This document shows positions 13,601-25,735 of a DNA stretch of 64,000 bases, piece by piece. The notes under the pieces are model-generated. The model was not told the DNA's origin. It did no database searches and worked only from the letters and a program-made list of their open reading frames with translations. Both the position numbers and the translations under genes were made by a program. The stretch spans positions 1,396,390-1,460,389 of the forward strand of contig VWZS01000547.1 in NCBI GenBank assembly GCA_013397075.1. The letters are read 5' to 3'. The first letter of the stretch is position 1. The number at the start of each line of letters is the position of its first letter. The DNA is from Rhabdornis inornatus. Its lineage: Eukaryota; Chordata; Aves; Passeriformes; Rhabdornithidae.

Positions 13601-14365
13601 CACTAAAAAGCAATAAAGAGTATCAGAGTGGTCCTAGAAGATATCAACCAGATAAAGTGCATTAAACTCATTGAAAATCATTTTTGTATTATTTAACTGG
13701 CTGTCCCTACCACACTGAGCAAATCCAGCTAGATGCCAGGCTGGAGGGAAATTTCATGCCTTGCTGTTACAGAAAGGCTTCTGGCACCAGTACAAACACT
13801 GATGCCAGAGAAACAAACCACTTGTCTCATGAAGTGTCTCAAAGAAAGCTTTCCCTGTTGTTGGCCTGGGCATGAGAATCCTTCTGGCACTCTGCTTTGG
13901 AAACCTTGGCTATTGTGCACTGGCTGCTGGAAATAGATTGTTGATTTTAAAAGCAAACTTAAATTGATATCAGCATTGCCAATCAATTTCCTAGTCCATG
14001 ACTGACTGTGTAAAATCAAGATTTCAAGGTCATTTTTTCTTTTTAAGCAGAATAAGACTTAGGAGTGGGAAGGAAGATGCAGCAGCTCTTTCCTGACTTT
14101 CCTAATGCTGTGTGAGATGCCAAGGCAGTGTTTTGGAGAGTCACCCAGGCAGCAGGGCTGCCCTTTCCAGTGCTCTCCTCTCCTCCTAAGTGTTGGTCAC
14201 AGTGGTCCCACAGTTGCCCACTTAGGGCCAGCTAATGCAAACAAACCAACTCCACAAAACCCAATTCATTTCCAGTCAGAGAAGCTGCCTGATCCAGCCA
14301 ATAGTAAACACAATATTATTTTTATATTCATGCCTATTCCAGGGTTCTATTACCAAGACCATTAC

Positions 14366-14460
14366 CTAAGCTCCTGTAGAACATACTGGGAAATTCTGGG
14401 CACTTTAGATCCAGGCTCCACAGTGAAGAATGTTTTTGTTGAAACTGTGACATTACTGCT
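14366..14460 (-). other. Splice-bounded open segment, possible exon
   Basis: On the minus strand a good acceptor (cattggttgtttcag) is followed by 95 bases open in one frame, beginning SSNVTVSTKTFFTVEPGSKV, then a GTAATG donor. The composition is protein-like and it would run from phase 0 to phase 2. It lies antisense to a 119-codon plus-strand open frame, so the shared lack of stops weakens the case. No family recognised. Confidence 0.2.
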
Positions 14461-15344
14461 CTGAAACAACCAATGGCTCAATAATTTCAAAGATCCTTTT
14501 GAGGGTATTTTATTTTTTGGTGTGCAGGCATTCAGCTATTAGCAAGAACAACATTTTGATTCCAGTCATCCTTAGGTCATGGCAATTAATAAGCACATTC
14601 TGTTCTACACTACTAAAATTGCCATAAATCCCCATATTTCAATAAATCAGATGACTATAAATCATGTTTTTACTGAAACAAACATGAGATAATGGGAAAA
14701 TAATTGACCACACTCTTTCCTAAGCAGGCACAGATTATTAGTGGTTATGTTAAATATAGAAATTCACATCCAAGCCACTAATGCATGTTTAAAATGCATC
14801 AATAATTGAGTAATTCTTAAATTCAACCTGGGAAATCACCTTTTACAGATAATGTATAGCAGAGCACTGTTAGACCATAAGCCATCAAGTGTGAAAAAGA
14901 TGGAAATATGGCCAACTCTGCCTTTTGTGCCCATCAGCATAACTCAGCATGTTTCAGAGCTCGCACTGCCCAGCCAGTTCTGAGAGGTCCCTGCAGCACA
15001 GCAGCCTCTGTTTGCAAAGCTCTGACCTCCCATTTGCAGGGTGTGATACTGCAGAAACTGGTGGGATCAGCAGTATGGAAATGCTACACCCTGGCACAAA
15101 ACCCAGCCATACCAGGAGCAGGCAGCATTTTGTGACAGCTGAATTTCCACTGAGTAACTCTGTGCTAAGGGAAAATAGGAGAAGGCAAAGCACTCTGTGT
15201 GTCTCACACGTAGAGGCACTAATAGCTCACTCCCACCATGGTGCCTGGGCTCCTATAGTTTTATCATTAAAGATTTTGGTCAGTCAACTGTGGGGGTAAT
15301 TATCACATAAATTAACTGAGAGACAGGAAAACCAGAACCTAAGA

Positions 15345-15370
15345 CCAAAAAAAAAAAGGGAAAAAAAAAA
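15345..15370 (+). repeat. A-rich simple sequence
   Basis: Two A-runs separated by ggg. It may be a retroposon tail remnant, but no element body is recognisable beside it. Confidence 0.6.
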
Positions 15371-16429
15371 TCTCATCTCCAGCAATAAAGTACAGGACTT
15401 CATTTTCCAGTAATATTTTCAAACCTAACACCAGTGATGACCCAAGTTTTTTTTCTGGAATATTGCTTAGGTTACAGAAAGAAAGTCTATTAGTGAGTGC
15501 ATTTACCCCCTGGTATCCAGCTTTTATCTGCTGACCTGTCAGAATAAAACAATTTTGAAGATGTATTTTCAGATACAGGTGATTAGCACAGCAAGGAAAG
15601 CAGCAGAGTGAAAATTCTTTTTCAGAGAAGTGTTACTGCCAAGGAGTGTAGGTAGAAAGAAGGAAAAGCAAAGAAGGAATCAGTTTGGATACATTGGGCT
15701 ACAGTGATCACATTGTTTTGGGTTGTGGGGATTTTTTGTTTGCAGATGGTTGGGTTCTTTTAGATAAGGTTATTCTGTTTTAAAATAGTTCATATCCTGC
15801 TCAGTTCTGCATGGGAATGTTATCTTTTCAATACATTCAGCTGACAATGCAAATTTCTAAGAGAATCCTAAACCTTGTCTTTAGACAAGCATATAAATAA
15901 GGGCACCTTGAGATTTCACTACTCCATTCCATCGCTCCAAGATAGGTTCAAATTTTATTTCTGCTGTCCTTGATAAAGTAGGGCTAATTTATTTTTTTAT
16001 TTTTTTAAGATCTCCCACAGAGAAAACCTCTCCCTGGCACTAAATGATGTTTGCTATTAGGAGGTTTGTCATGCATTTGTTGTCTGGTTTAGGATATTTT
16101 CTGTCCATTTAAATTCCAAGTTCATCCTTCACACAAGGAAAAGAAAAATTCCCTAACTGTTGTGGCACAGATGTTATCTACATGTATCAACACATAGGAG
16201 CCTGAAATGCTTGGAGATCACACTGGGCAGTTGCTGATAGAAATGAAAGGGCACGACTTTTAGCTAATTTAATTATGTCAATCACTACTCCCTGTAAAGT
16301 AATATTCTCTCCTCTCCTTTTCTCTTCTTGCATCTCTGCTGAAGTGTTTAATGATGCTGCAGGAAGAGGCTGACACCCGAAGAAGTTACACGAACCCCTA
16401 ACACTGGCACTGTTGCATAATTAACCCTC

Positions 16430-16564
16430 AGGCTGCTGAGGATGGGCAGCACCTCTGGACAGCAAGCAGGGACCCCTGGAGCTGCCCAGTGCTCAGTGCC
16501 CAGCCAGCCTCACAGTGGGGAATGTGTCCTGAGCAGAGGGAACCCCCAGTGCCAGTCTGTGCCC
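16430..16564. other. GC-rich, CpG-poor patch before CR1 fragment
   Basis: GC-rich sequence leading into the first CR1-related block. It may be part of the same eroded element, but I cannot align it by eye. Confidence 0.35.
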
Positions 16565-16680
16565 CCTGTGGCACAGGGTGCCCAGAGCAGCTGCTGGCAC
16601 TGCTGAAAGCTCCTGGCACGCTGTCCCCAGGTAGCCAGGCACATGGGGCAGGGTCCCCCTGAGCTTCCTCCTCTCCAGGG
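16565..16680 (+). mobile_element. Diverged CR1 3'-end fragment
   Basis: A 25-base block at 16,569-16,593 (beginning tggcacagggtgcccagagc) is identical to the block at 16,997-17,021 inside the clearer CR1 downstream. The bases that follow track the CR1 consensus loosely: a ctggcacgctgtccccagg block corresponding to ctggcagtgtccaaggccagg. It is therefore likely a second, older or differently truncated CR1 copy in the same orientation. The extent is approximate. Confidence 0.55.
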
Positions 16681-16969
16681 TAAGCAGTGCCACATCCCCC
16701 TGGCACTGGGGAGGCCAGACTGGCCCCAGAACCCCAGTGCTGAGCTGACAGGACACACTCAAAGTGCCAGAACACTCCTCCAGCAGCCCAGCACACACAC
16801 CACTCACCTCTCTGCCAAGGCACACTGCTGGCTCTTTTCACATGCTAATAGACAGCTTTGCTTTTACTTTCTCAGTAATAGCACTGATTTCTTTTCACTG
16901 CATTTGTGGTCCCTCCTTAAGTCCACCATCCTCAGCTGCATTTTCTTATTAGTTTTACACAAGATACCA

Positions 16970-17170
16970 TCCCACACTGGGAGGGTGGGCAGGCCCTGGC
17001 ACAGGGTGCCCAGAGCAGCTGTGGCTGCCCCTGCATCCCTGGCAGTGTCCAAGGCCAGGTTGGACACTGGGGCTTGGAGGAGCCTGGGACAGTGGGAGAT
17101 GTCCCTGACCATGGCAGGTATGGGAGCTCTTAGTCTCTTCCAACCCAAACACTTCTGTGATTCTATAATT
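16970..17170 (+). mobile_element. CR1 LINE 3' end
   Basis: Close to the common passerine CR1 3' end: gcacagggtgcccagagcag, ccctggcagtgtccaaggcc, aggttggacactggggctt, gagatgtccctgaccatgg, cttccaacccaaac and the terminal tgtgattctat. It is strongly 5'-truncated and in sense orientation. Family recognised from memory. Confidence 0.9.
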
Positions 17171-18605
17171 GCTATAAATCATATTTCTAGAAACACAACC
17201 AGAGTTTACATTTAAAGCCCATTCTTCCCTGTAAGTGACTGCTTCCTCAACACCCTCCCTGAAGCACTGGACAGTCACAGAGGGAGGTCTGTAACTACCA
17301 TTGAAAGATTTGGGACCTGTGCTGGGACCCCTCTTCTATTTTTACATGCAAGCCTCCATGCTGTTGCTGAGTAAGAGGCCTTTAAGTGTTAATAAACAAC
17401 AAAACATAGGTTTGGAAGTTATAGAATGAAAATAAATTGTCATTATCTCCATATCATCACAGAATGATGATACTTGGAGATGTTCTATTACAGAATTCTA
17501 GGTAACAAAAAGAAAACTGACTAATTGCTAATTCTGCTGTTCCTCTTCTGGGCAATGGAATTCTTAAATATCTTCCAAATGACAAAAAACAAATAACACA
17601 TTTTTCTTTTTGGTTTTGCTTCCTTCCTGCCCACAGCACCACAGAGATATTCCCTGACAAAAACACTGGATGAGCCAAGGATATTGGATGGGATGTGAAA
17701 TAAACCCAAGACATTTGGGAAAACTTGGTGGGCAAAGAAAACACCACACAAAACCCCACACATAAATCAGACCTCCAAAACTTTTAAAAGCAGCAGCAGC
17801 CAAAGAGTTGAGATTGGCAAATTAATCCAAATTTGATTCTAACTTCCCATTATCAATTACCAGTTTTTCTGAGGTTGCTTTCTGTTCTGTCAGTCTCCTG
17901 TCCAACAGCCCTGTGCAGACTGGGAGGTGGGAGAAGTCAGTGGGAGATATTTTTCTCTTCTACACACAGCAACAGTGGCTTGTGAATAACATGCAGTGAT
18001 TACAACGCTTGTCTTACAGGCTGCTGCAATGATATCACATCATCAACTAAACAAAGAAAAACCTGAAATTAAAAAACAGAAAAACCTGGAAAGGAAAATT
18101 CTGTCTCAAGACACATTTTAGTTATTACAAGCTTAGCCCACTGCCTTGCAGATGGGTTTGCCGCAGGTTCCCTTCACGTGAACATCCCTAACAGAACCAG
18201 GACCAGGGATAATCAAGAAAATGATATCACAGAAAGTACTGAAAACCCCAGGGAAAATCACTGTCTGTCTGGGTGAAGGCTCCTTCTGGAACGTGGTTGA
18301 TGACATCCCACACTCCACATGCAGGGGAAGCGTGAGTGACTCTTCAAACTGTACATGTGCAAGAACAATCCCCCCAAGAACCAGGATTTACTGAGGACTT
18401 GCACAAATCTTCATATGGTGCCTATTTATGCCCTACTGGCTCCAAACATTATGACTAAAAAAAAATATTTTTTGTACTAAAGGATAGAGGAATCACTTGA
18501 AATATGAGAATGTGTTTTATAGGCTCATTGTGTACAGGGCATTTGCACACTGAGAATCTCGAGTAGCACTTTAGAGAGAGTTCTCAGACAGCTGATGTAC
18601 TTTAC

Positions 18606-18677
18606 CCTGGAGTACTTCTACCATTGGTTTGATATATTTGTTTATGCATTTTATAAAAACTCTTAGTTCAATAAATG
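18606..18677 (-). other. Splice-bounded open segment, possible exon
   Basis: On the minus strand the acceptor gctatttgatcttgcag precedes 72 bases, and CAGG then GTAAAG follows. Only one frame is open, phase 1 to phase 1, with 23 full codons beginning FIELRVFIKCINKYIKPMVE, an amphipathic-looking stretch. No family recognised. The splice sites are good, but the length is within chance expectation. Confidence 0.2.
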
Positions 18678-20599
18678 CTGCAAGATCAAATAGCATGCTT
18701 TTGAATTATGCAAAATTCTATTATACATATTGTAAATAAACTCCATGAAACATTAATCAACTTCAGAATGGTTTCATAAGGACTCTGTGCAGTGCTTTCT
18801 CTTTGGTGTATTTTGAGCACTGCAATTTTGTTGTAGGTTAAACTTTTTCAGAAAGGAAAGGATGCTTTGGCATCAATACACATGCAAATCTCTCAAGTGA
18901 AATACCATTTAATTTATCTTTTATGCCAAAGCATGAGCAACATAAAGCCACTGAAATGAGAAATGCAGTGCAAATCACCATGTCATAAACAGCCCAGTAT
19001 GTTTAACACCATCGAATTGTTAACACTAGACCTGAGAAAGTCTTGATATTATTGGCATTTTAATTCTTCTCTGATGTCACTGCAACAGAAACTCTCCTAG
19101 CTCAACAACTGATCCTTTGCCCTCATTGAAAACAAACAAAAACTGCAGCCTGTGAGCACCTGCTGGCAACTAAAGGTGGAGAGCACAGGGCTTTTCTGCT
19201 TGAAACACATTTAGCACTTTGCTTATAAAAATGTCTGATAGGACTAAGTGAATTTCAGAAAGAGCAGAAAATTCAGTTTTGAAAAATCCTTAGATAATAA
19301 CTCAAGAAGCATGGGAAAATAACGGGAAACTCACTCCACATACGTCTTGTGCTCTAAATAGAATAAAGGATGAATTCCAATGGGTGGTAAACACTGACAG
19401 GAGATGATTTTGAACTGAGAATTAACATGAGAGTTATGCCACTGAGGAGAAACCTTCAGTCAAACTGCAGGAAGCTTTGTTTCTGTTTGGGTTCTGTCTG
19501 GAGCTTTTTTTTTTTTTCTCTTTTTGAACATTCAGAGCAAAGGACTCCCCTTTACCCCTGCTCGGAGGATCTTCCAGTCTGCAATCACTTAAAATAGAAC
19601 CAGGATGAAATTGCATAAAATCTTGCAGATATCACAAGTCATGCAATCCACAACAAAATAGAAAAGTGAATTTATTAGCAAACTGGGAAGTCACAGACAC
19701 TAAAAGAAAATTTAATTCTAAAATTTCCTCTTCTGTTATACAAGACAGGCTTCCTGCTATCAGAAAGAAGTCTTTTCACTAGTTTTACATTGATATCAAC
19801 AAAAAACCTCAATGACAACCCAAAACGATAAGAAAACAACTGTTTTTTCCTTATTTTAAGAGCTAATGAGTGAAAAATGATGCAAGAAGACAGATTCCTG
19901 CATACAAGTATGAGGAGATGCCTGTAACCCTTATTTTCTTCTGACAGACAGACTTTATTACAAACACATTTAACCTCAGAAAAAAGGTTCTAAATATCAC
20001 TTTTACATTATTATACTCTCTATATTTATGCAAGTATTTTGGCTATAAAAGGGAAATTATTTTAATCAAGGGATTAATGAGAAAACTTGACATTCAAATT
20101 AGCTGTTATTCAACTACAGTTGACAAGCATTTTTCAGGAAGTTAATTTAGTTTCCTTCTTTCTCTCCCCTCCATTTTTTTTTCCCCCTCCCCCACTAACT
20201 CATAACAGGAAGAGTTATTCCAAACCATGGGCACTGATTTCTAGTCCAGGTTGTTCCACTACAGGGCAGCAGAGGAGCCAAATCCCAGTTTGCTGGTGCT
20301 GCTGAGCCCAGCCAGCCCATCTGTGGGTAATTTCAGCACTCACAGATGCACCAATAACCACTGGCAAAGCTGATCTAGCACAGGCTCAGGGTTCACTTCA
20401 GACAGATGTTCTGGCAAAGCAGGAGAGTTAAAATTTTTAAACAACTAAAATCCAATTAAAAAGATCACCATTATCCACTCGGGGAGCAGTGCTTTGCCCT
20501 TCAATGTACTTGGAACAGTGAGAAATTGCATCCTGAGTGTTTTTCTTCAATAAATCCTTGCATTTCTCCGGTTTCCCTCCCTGCTCCCGTGAGTCACTC

Positions 20600-20850
20600 C
20601 CTTGCTATCCCACCTCACTTATTTCTTTGGTTAGTTGCTTGCTAACTGCAGCTTATTTGCACTTAAAATAGTCATTATCTTCCAGCACATCTAAATAATT
20701 AGGCTAATGACAGCAGGTTTATTTCTGTTGATTCAATAATGCATCACAGATAATATCACCATCCCAAGTCTGCTCATTTAGGAGTCATTAATAAGGCCTT
20801 CCACCAAATGGCAGAGTTGGCTGGCACGCTGCATTCAAACAGAATAATGA
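20600..20850. promoter_or_regulatory. Candidate conserved enhancer-like patch
   Basis: A low-repeat stretch dense in homeodomain-type words: AATTAG and CTAATGA near 20,697-20,709, CATTAATAA near 20,787-20,795, and an ATGCATCA octamer-like word near 20,739. Such clustering is common in vertebrate conserved non-coding elements, but AT-rich DNA gives TAAT words freely and conservation cannot be judged from one sequence. Confidence 0.2.
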
Positions 20851-21557
20851 GGTTGCAGTTAGCTTTGTTTCATTTGCTCCTGAATTCTTATGGAAATGGG
20901 TTTTTCCTCCAGTGTTTCTCCATTATATAAACACCCAAATTTACTCCAAAAATGAATGAAAAGCTGCCTTCTCAGTGTTCAGCTGAACTTAGGAATGCTG
21001 GAAAAAAAAGCAGCAAATAAATACTGTGGCCTGTACCATACTCTCATATTAATGATATTTATTATTGATCATATTATTATATTAATTATATCCACAAAAC
21101 AGTGTCATCCCAATCCAGGTCACAGCTACTCTGGGCAGCAGAAGATAGAAAGGGTTGATTAATGCTGGATATTAAAAAGAAAAGCCCATCCCCACACAGA
21201 TACCAAACTGATCACTCCTTGACCTTTGGCTGAGAAAACACTTAAATTATAATATCATTAAAAACATACATTCAAATAACAAGGGTTGTCTGACTATAAT
21301 ATATGTTAATGTTCTTTCCAGTCTTGGACTTATAATTGAAGCCATGAAACTATCCTTAGAGGCTGCAGGACCACAGAAGGGGATCTACTAAACATACCAG
21401 GTTTGTTCCTTGGGGCACATGAACTGCCAGCAACAAGAAACACACTTGGTTTGAAAGCATTTCCCTTCTCACCAGCACTGCCTGGGAAAGCAGCTGGATT
21501 ACAGCATCACTGGTACTTGCTTACTATAAAATATGGATTTTTTTTCTTCCATTAATC

Positions 21558-21629
21558 AAAAAACCAAACCAACCAACCAACCAACCAACCAAAACAAACA
21601 AACAAACAAAACAAAAAAAAAAAAAAAAA
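21558..21629 (+). repeat. (AACC)n/(AAAC)n/poly-A compound simple repeat
   Basis: A run of AACC units passes into AAAC units and then a homopolymer of about 17 A. The graded structure looks like a degenerating poly-A tail that spawned tetranucleotide repeats, but no retroposon body is recognisable upstream. Likely length-variable. Confidence 0.9.
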
Positions 21630-22649
21630 GAGGATTGGGTAGCTAGGTGTCAAAGCTGAGTGAAACTGCATCCCACATTACAGGACTCTGAGATGAGGCT
21701 TACCTGAAAGCCAAGGCACTGATTTTCTCCCTAATTAGATCAATAAAACATTTTGGAATCTAAAATAGTGTGATCCGATTCAATTCAACAGAAAATGGCT
21801 TTCAAGAAAACTAGGGCTACTTTAAAGATTTAAATAGTATTCTTTCATCATAATTCAACAAATACATTTTAAGAGCCACTGGATGTCACAAATGCTGATT
21901 CCTGTCTTTAAATTTCCCATTATGTATTTATAGATAGACAATTTCTGTACACAAAAATAACGTAACCAAGAGCCACACAGCAGATTCATAAATACATTTC
22001 TAATGCCATACACCAGAGGAGCTGTTGTAACTGGATTGCATCAGTTAAAATCCTCTGTCCAACAACAATCACCTTTAGATGTTCATGAAAGAATACAAGC
22101 ACCAGCGTTGCCCACAGAAACCTGCATATAAGGTTATAAGAGAGATATCCTGCATTTTGTTGTGTAAGAAATACCATACACTAATTTAGACAATTCCTCT
22201 TCACTTGCATTTGTTTTTTGCATATGAACTATCCAGTGGAAAAGCTGTTGAATAGCACAAAAAGAGCCATGCTTTTCATGAGTCATGGAGTCCATAATCC
22301 CTGCCTTATGAGTCATATCATTAGAACATCAATATTCCAATCAATATCAATCATCATTTCAACCTATGCTTTTCTCACGTTTCACTCATCTGTCAAACAT
22401 TTCCCAAGGGAAAGGGCTGCACCATGTATTCCATGTATTCCATGTATTCCCTCCACAGCAGCTTCTCCACCCCTCTGAACATTCTCTCCTCCTTCCCCTG
22501 GACCACACCTCTGAGACACAGGGTAACCAAAATTTGTGTACAGCAGCACATGTAAAACCATCCCCACTCCAGCAGAGACAGGCCTGCATTTTCTGTGTTC
22601 AATGCCTTCTCTCAACATTGCTAAATATTCAATTTGCTTTTTCTGACAG

Positions 22650-22775
22650 CTGTCAAGTATCGAACTAATGCTGCTGAGAACTCCATCTGATGTTTCCAAA
22701 AAAACACTTCTGAGCAATAATAGTCATGCACGCCTTCATCAAGGAAAGATTTCCATCTATTATGAAATTCTCAAA
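22650..22775 (+). CDS. Possible coding exon, unidentified gene
   Basis: A textbook acceptor (caatttgctttttctgacag) is followed by 126 bases open for all 42 codons in phase 0, then AAA and GTGAGT. The product begins LSSIELMLLRTPSDVSKKTL and ends KISIYYEILK, a balanced protein-like composition with CpG-containing codons. The exon would be phase 0 to 0. The next good plus-strand acceptor in phase 0 is at 24,874, whose frame runs to a stop at 25,131. I recognise no family. A chance open frame is still possible. Confidence 0.25.
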
Positions 22776-24369
22776 GTGAGTTTTATTCGGGCACTTAATC
22801 CTTCAGCTTTCTGCACTTTCCAGTCAGTTTCAGTTCTGCCTGCTTGGAACAATCCTGTCTCAACAGAAATATGTGTCATTATTTTGTCCCTTTTACAAAC
22901 TGAACACTACAGATTCCCTTGGACTTCCCTCCATCAATCCCCTTCACTGTAAAAAATCACCATTTATTTATCCCAGTGAAACACTGCCAGATCCAGTGGA
23001 TTCATTGCACTTCAGCCTCCTGGTTCATGGATGTCCCTAAAATGTCCCCATCACTTCTCCTCTCTGTGCTGAATGCAGATCCTAATTTCCAGTCTCCACT
23101 ACCAAAGTGTGTCTAAGGCTGCTGTTCTCTTTTGGCTCTGACTGCATTTTCCCCCTGCCCTCCTTGTCTTTCCAGTGAATCCCACTCCTCTTTCCTCAGC
23201 AAACCTGTATCTGCTGCCTGCACCACATGTCCTTTTCTCAGCAATGACTGTATCTGCCACAGACAGGACTGGGAGACCTTGATTCCATCCTGTGTGATTT
23301 CTTGAATAACTGGCATCAAGTGGGTTTTGCCTTCCAGTCCAAACTTTTTGCAGGTGTTCCATTGATACTGCAGTTCAAGGAGCTAATCCACCCCCCTAAA
23401 GAACAGATCTTTGTATGAAAAACCTTCCCAGCTTTACTGCAGAGAACATTAGCCCTTGGAATTTGGGAACTGGGCTTATTTTCAGGTTAGAATATTCTCA
23501 GGTGGCCTTTCCATACATTTTGGGGCTTTTATTCTTTCCATCCTGCACTAGTAGCAATGAAAGAATTATGTTGTTTTTCTCCCCTCTGTTCCTTCAGCAT
23601 TGAACCCAGAGAGCCCATAAAGGAAGGGACAAAACCTCCCCCTGGAATCCAGCATGAATCCATGCAGGACTTCACTCCCAGCTCTGAGGGAAGCAGGGAA
23701 ACATCCCACAAGAAGGAGAGGTGGGATGGAACAGAAAAAAGAGGAAGAGGAGTGTGCCTGGGACAGACTGATGGAATCTCCAGAGGGTGCAAACAAAACA
23801 GTGCTTGGGATAATTTCTCCACTTTGAACAACAAAAAAGGGCTCCCAAGAAACCACAGAGGCAGTGCTTGGATAGCAGGAAGGAGCATTAGTGAGGGGGC
23901 TGTTTACAAGGATCTGCACCTGGGACCAGTGTTCTGAAAGAAATAACTTATTGACATTTGGAGACAGAGCCACAGTCAATTTAAATATGGGCCATTTTCT
24001 TTAAGAATATGAATCATGAAAAAGTTGTCTCCTATTATATCAAAGTGTCTTTCAGGGAAAACTAGATGATGATACAAATACCCCTAAACCTACAGAGGAT
24101 CAGTCTATTTCATTTAACTGCACATCAGTTGGTACAAAATATTTTTAGCATTTCAACAAGTGAACTTAAGAGCTGCTTTGAAAGTACTCTCTGAAGAATG
24201 TTACTGCTCTCTCCCTCTGGTACCCAGCAAAGCTGAAGAAAAACCCAACTCTAATGTTATTCATCAAGTTGTGTAAATGCAGGTTTCCTGTGGTAGTTAA
24301 ACATCAAGTCTAAATGAGTAATTTTTATCCACAGCTCATCAAGTACAGAGTGTGCTCTTCTGAACATAC

Positions 24370-24421
24370 CTGTAGCTTGTAAATCTGTATCTTCCTGAAC
24401 ACATTCCTTAAATAAACATTC
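24370..24421 (-). other. Splice-bounded open segment, possible exon
   Basis: On the minus strand the acceptor gttcctattactgacccag precedes 52 bases and a strong donor (ACAG then GTATGT). Two frames are open, reading ECLFKECVQEDTDLQAT (phase 0 to 1) or NVYLRNVFRKIQIYKLQ (phase 2 to 0). The ambiguity means the sequence alone cannot decide coding status. Confidence 0.15.
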
Positions 24422-24873
24422 CTGGGTCAGTAATAGGAACTTGTATTAGCTACCATAAAATCACTTGTGTACTCTCTGCTTTCATTAGTGTTAGTGGTTT
24501 TATTGTCTTATTAGCTCTCATCATCATTTTATTTCTCTGGGTGAGTGTAATTTGAAGCCCCATGATTCAGGTATTCAGAATTTCTGCCTTGAATGACAAA
24601 GACATCTCCATGAAGCTGATGCTGCCCTAATCCATCCAGCTCCTTTTGTCAGATTATTCAACTCTTTTAGAACTGATCCCCTCAAAGTGTGATCAGAGCA
24701 CCCAGGGGAGTAGAGCCCAGACCCAGAGATGAGACTTCTTCCACTTCACTTTCCCCTCTACCTTCAGGTTGAATCCTCTGCAGATCTTGCTATTTGCATG
24801 ACATTTTTCAGTAATTCAGTAATTTTTGCTGCTAGCTTTCATCCATGGTGCTCCTGCCTCCTTTTCTCTACAG

Positions 24874-25131
24874 CTCCCTGTTGTACTACTAGTGACCAAG
24901 GTACAAAAAAGCTTGTCAGACAAAACAAGGCCTATTGCCTGCAGGAAAAGGCTTGGAACCGGAAAATACAAATATTTGGAAACCATAACTCATGCTGAAA
25001 TTTTCTTTTGGGTTTCAAGGAATCTGAGTGGCAAAGCAATTGATTTGTTCTTCAATATCCTAACCTGGCTTACACAAAAGATAGAAAACCGTCTTAAATT
25101 ATTTTGTCTCTGCAATTTCTATTACTTGTAG
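24874..25131 (+). other. Open segment after strong acceptor, possible terminal exon
   Basis: A strong acceptor (cctccttttctctacag) opens an 85-codon frame ending at a TAG, beginning LPVVLLVTKVQKSLSDKTRP. It is phase 0, compatible with the 22,650-22,775 segment. I recognise no family, and no canonical AATAAA follows closely. A frame of this length is mildly unusual in AT-rich DNA but not significant by itself. Confidence 0.15.
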
Positions 25132-25231
25132 GCTGTGCGGATCTAAAAATCAATAGCACACAACATTTTGGTCTTGATAAAAACATAATTTGTGAAGGAT
25201 TTCAGATCAATTCTTTTCTCAGTATAGGCCC

Positions 25232-25248
25232 TATATATATATATATAT
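25232..25248 (+). repeat. (TA)n microsatellite
   Basis: About eight TA units, perfect. Confidence 0.9.
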
Positions 25249-25446
25249 TTTATAACAGTGTCATTTAGCTGTGCAAACTATCCTTCAAGATAAGGGAAAA
25301 AACACCATTAAAACTCTCAAACAAACAAAACCACCTGGCCAGTGCTCCTCTTCTCTTTCCTAGGTGTGCTCATAAAACACTTCCTCTGGAGTGTAGATGA
25401 GGAAAGCAGAAACTTCACAGTGAAGAAAGCCAGGAGTTTTATAAGG

Positions 25447-25735
25447 TGTGGCAGAGGTAGGGTTAATTTTCATCACAGAAGCCCATGTGGGGCTGTATTC
25501 TGGATTTGTGACTAAACCAGTGCTGATAACGGTGTTATTGCTATTGTCAGGCTATGGCTGAGCAGTGTTTGCACAGCATCAGGGTTTTCTTTTTTCTCTT
25601 CTTCTTTTTCCTCTCTCTCCCTCCCCAACCAGTGAGCTGGGGCTGCACAAGAATTTAGGAGGGGACACAGCCCTCCCTCTGCACACACACAGACAATAAC
25701 TCTGTTCTTTGACCCACCTACCCAAATTTGCCCTG
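25447..25735 (+). mobile_element. Partial solo LTR, avian endogenous retrovirus (ERVL-like)
   Basis: The segment follows the 5' half of a common avian LTR in sense orientation: ggttaattttcatc, gtggggctgtattctggatt, ccagtgctgataacggtgtt, ggctgagcagtgtttgcaca, gctggggctgcacaagaa, then ggaggggacacagcc. The promoter-proximal and 3' parts are missing or too diverged to see. No internal viral genes are nearby, so it is a decayed solo LTR fragment. It belongs to the same family as the element at 52,723-53,255. The family was recognised from memory, and the class assignment (ERVL) is less sure. Confidence 0.75.

Larger units (their letters stand above)
7651..16429. other. Unique sequence with GC-rich patches
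   Basis: Mostly AT-rich unique sequence. GC-rich, CpG-poor patches of 150-300 bases lie near 8,970-9,120, 9,960-10,250, 10,370-10,640 and 11,130-11,310. They host overlapping open frames on both strands that I treat as compositional shadows. Two longer plus-strand open frames (13,294-13,665, 123 codons; 14,105-14,464, 119 codons) match nothing I know. A short segment at 12,429-12,473 has a very strong polypyrimidine acceptor and a GTAAGA donor but only 14 full codons. Confidence 0.5.
17171..21557. other. Unique AT-rich non-coding sequence
   Basis: No repeat family or gene identified. Contains the candidate exon at 18,606-18,677 and a homeodomain-motif-rich patch at about 20,600-20,850, both listed separately. 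A C/T-rich tract lies at about 20,155-20,195. Confidence 0.5.
21630..25446. other. Unique non-coding sequence
   Basis: No repeat family recognised. A threefold nonamer (ccatgtatt) sits at 22,422-22,449. Candidate exons at 22,650-22,775 (+) and 24,370-24,421 (-) are described separately, as is a protein-like open frame to 25,131. A (TA)n tract lies at 25,232-25,248. Confidence 0.5.

Noticed and set aside
21986..22177. 63-codon minus-strand frame with protein-like residues
   Set aside because: A possible acceptor exists, but no convincing donor or phase partner; length is within chance.
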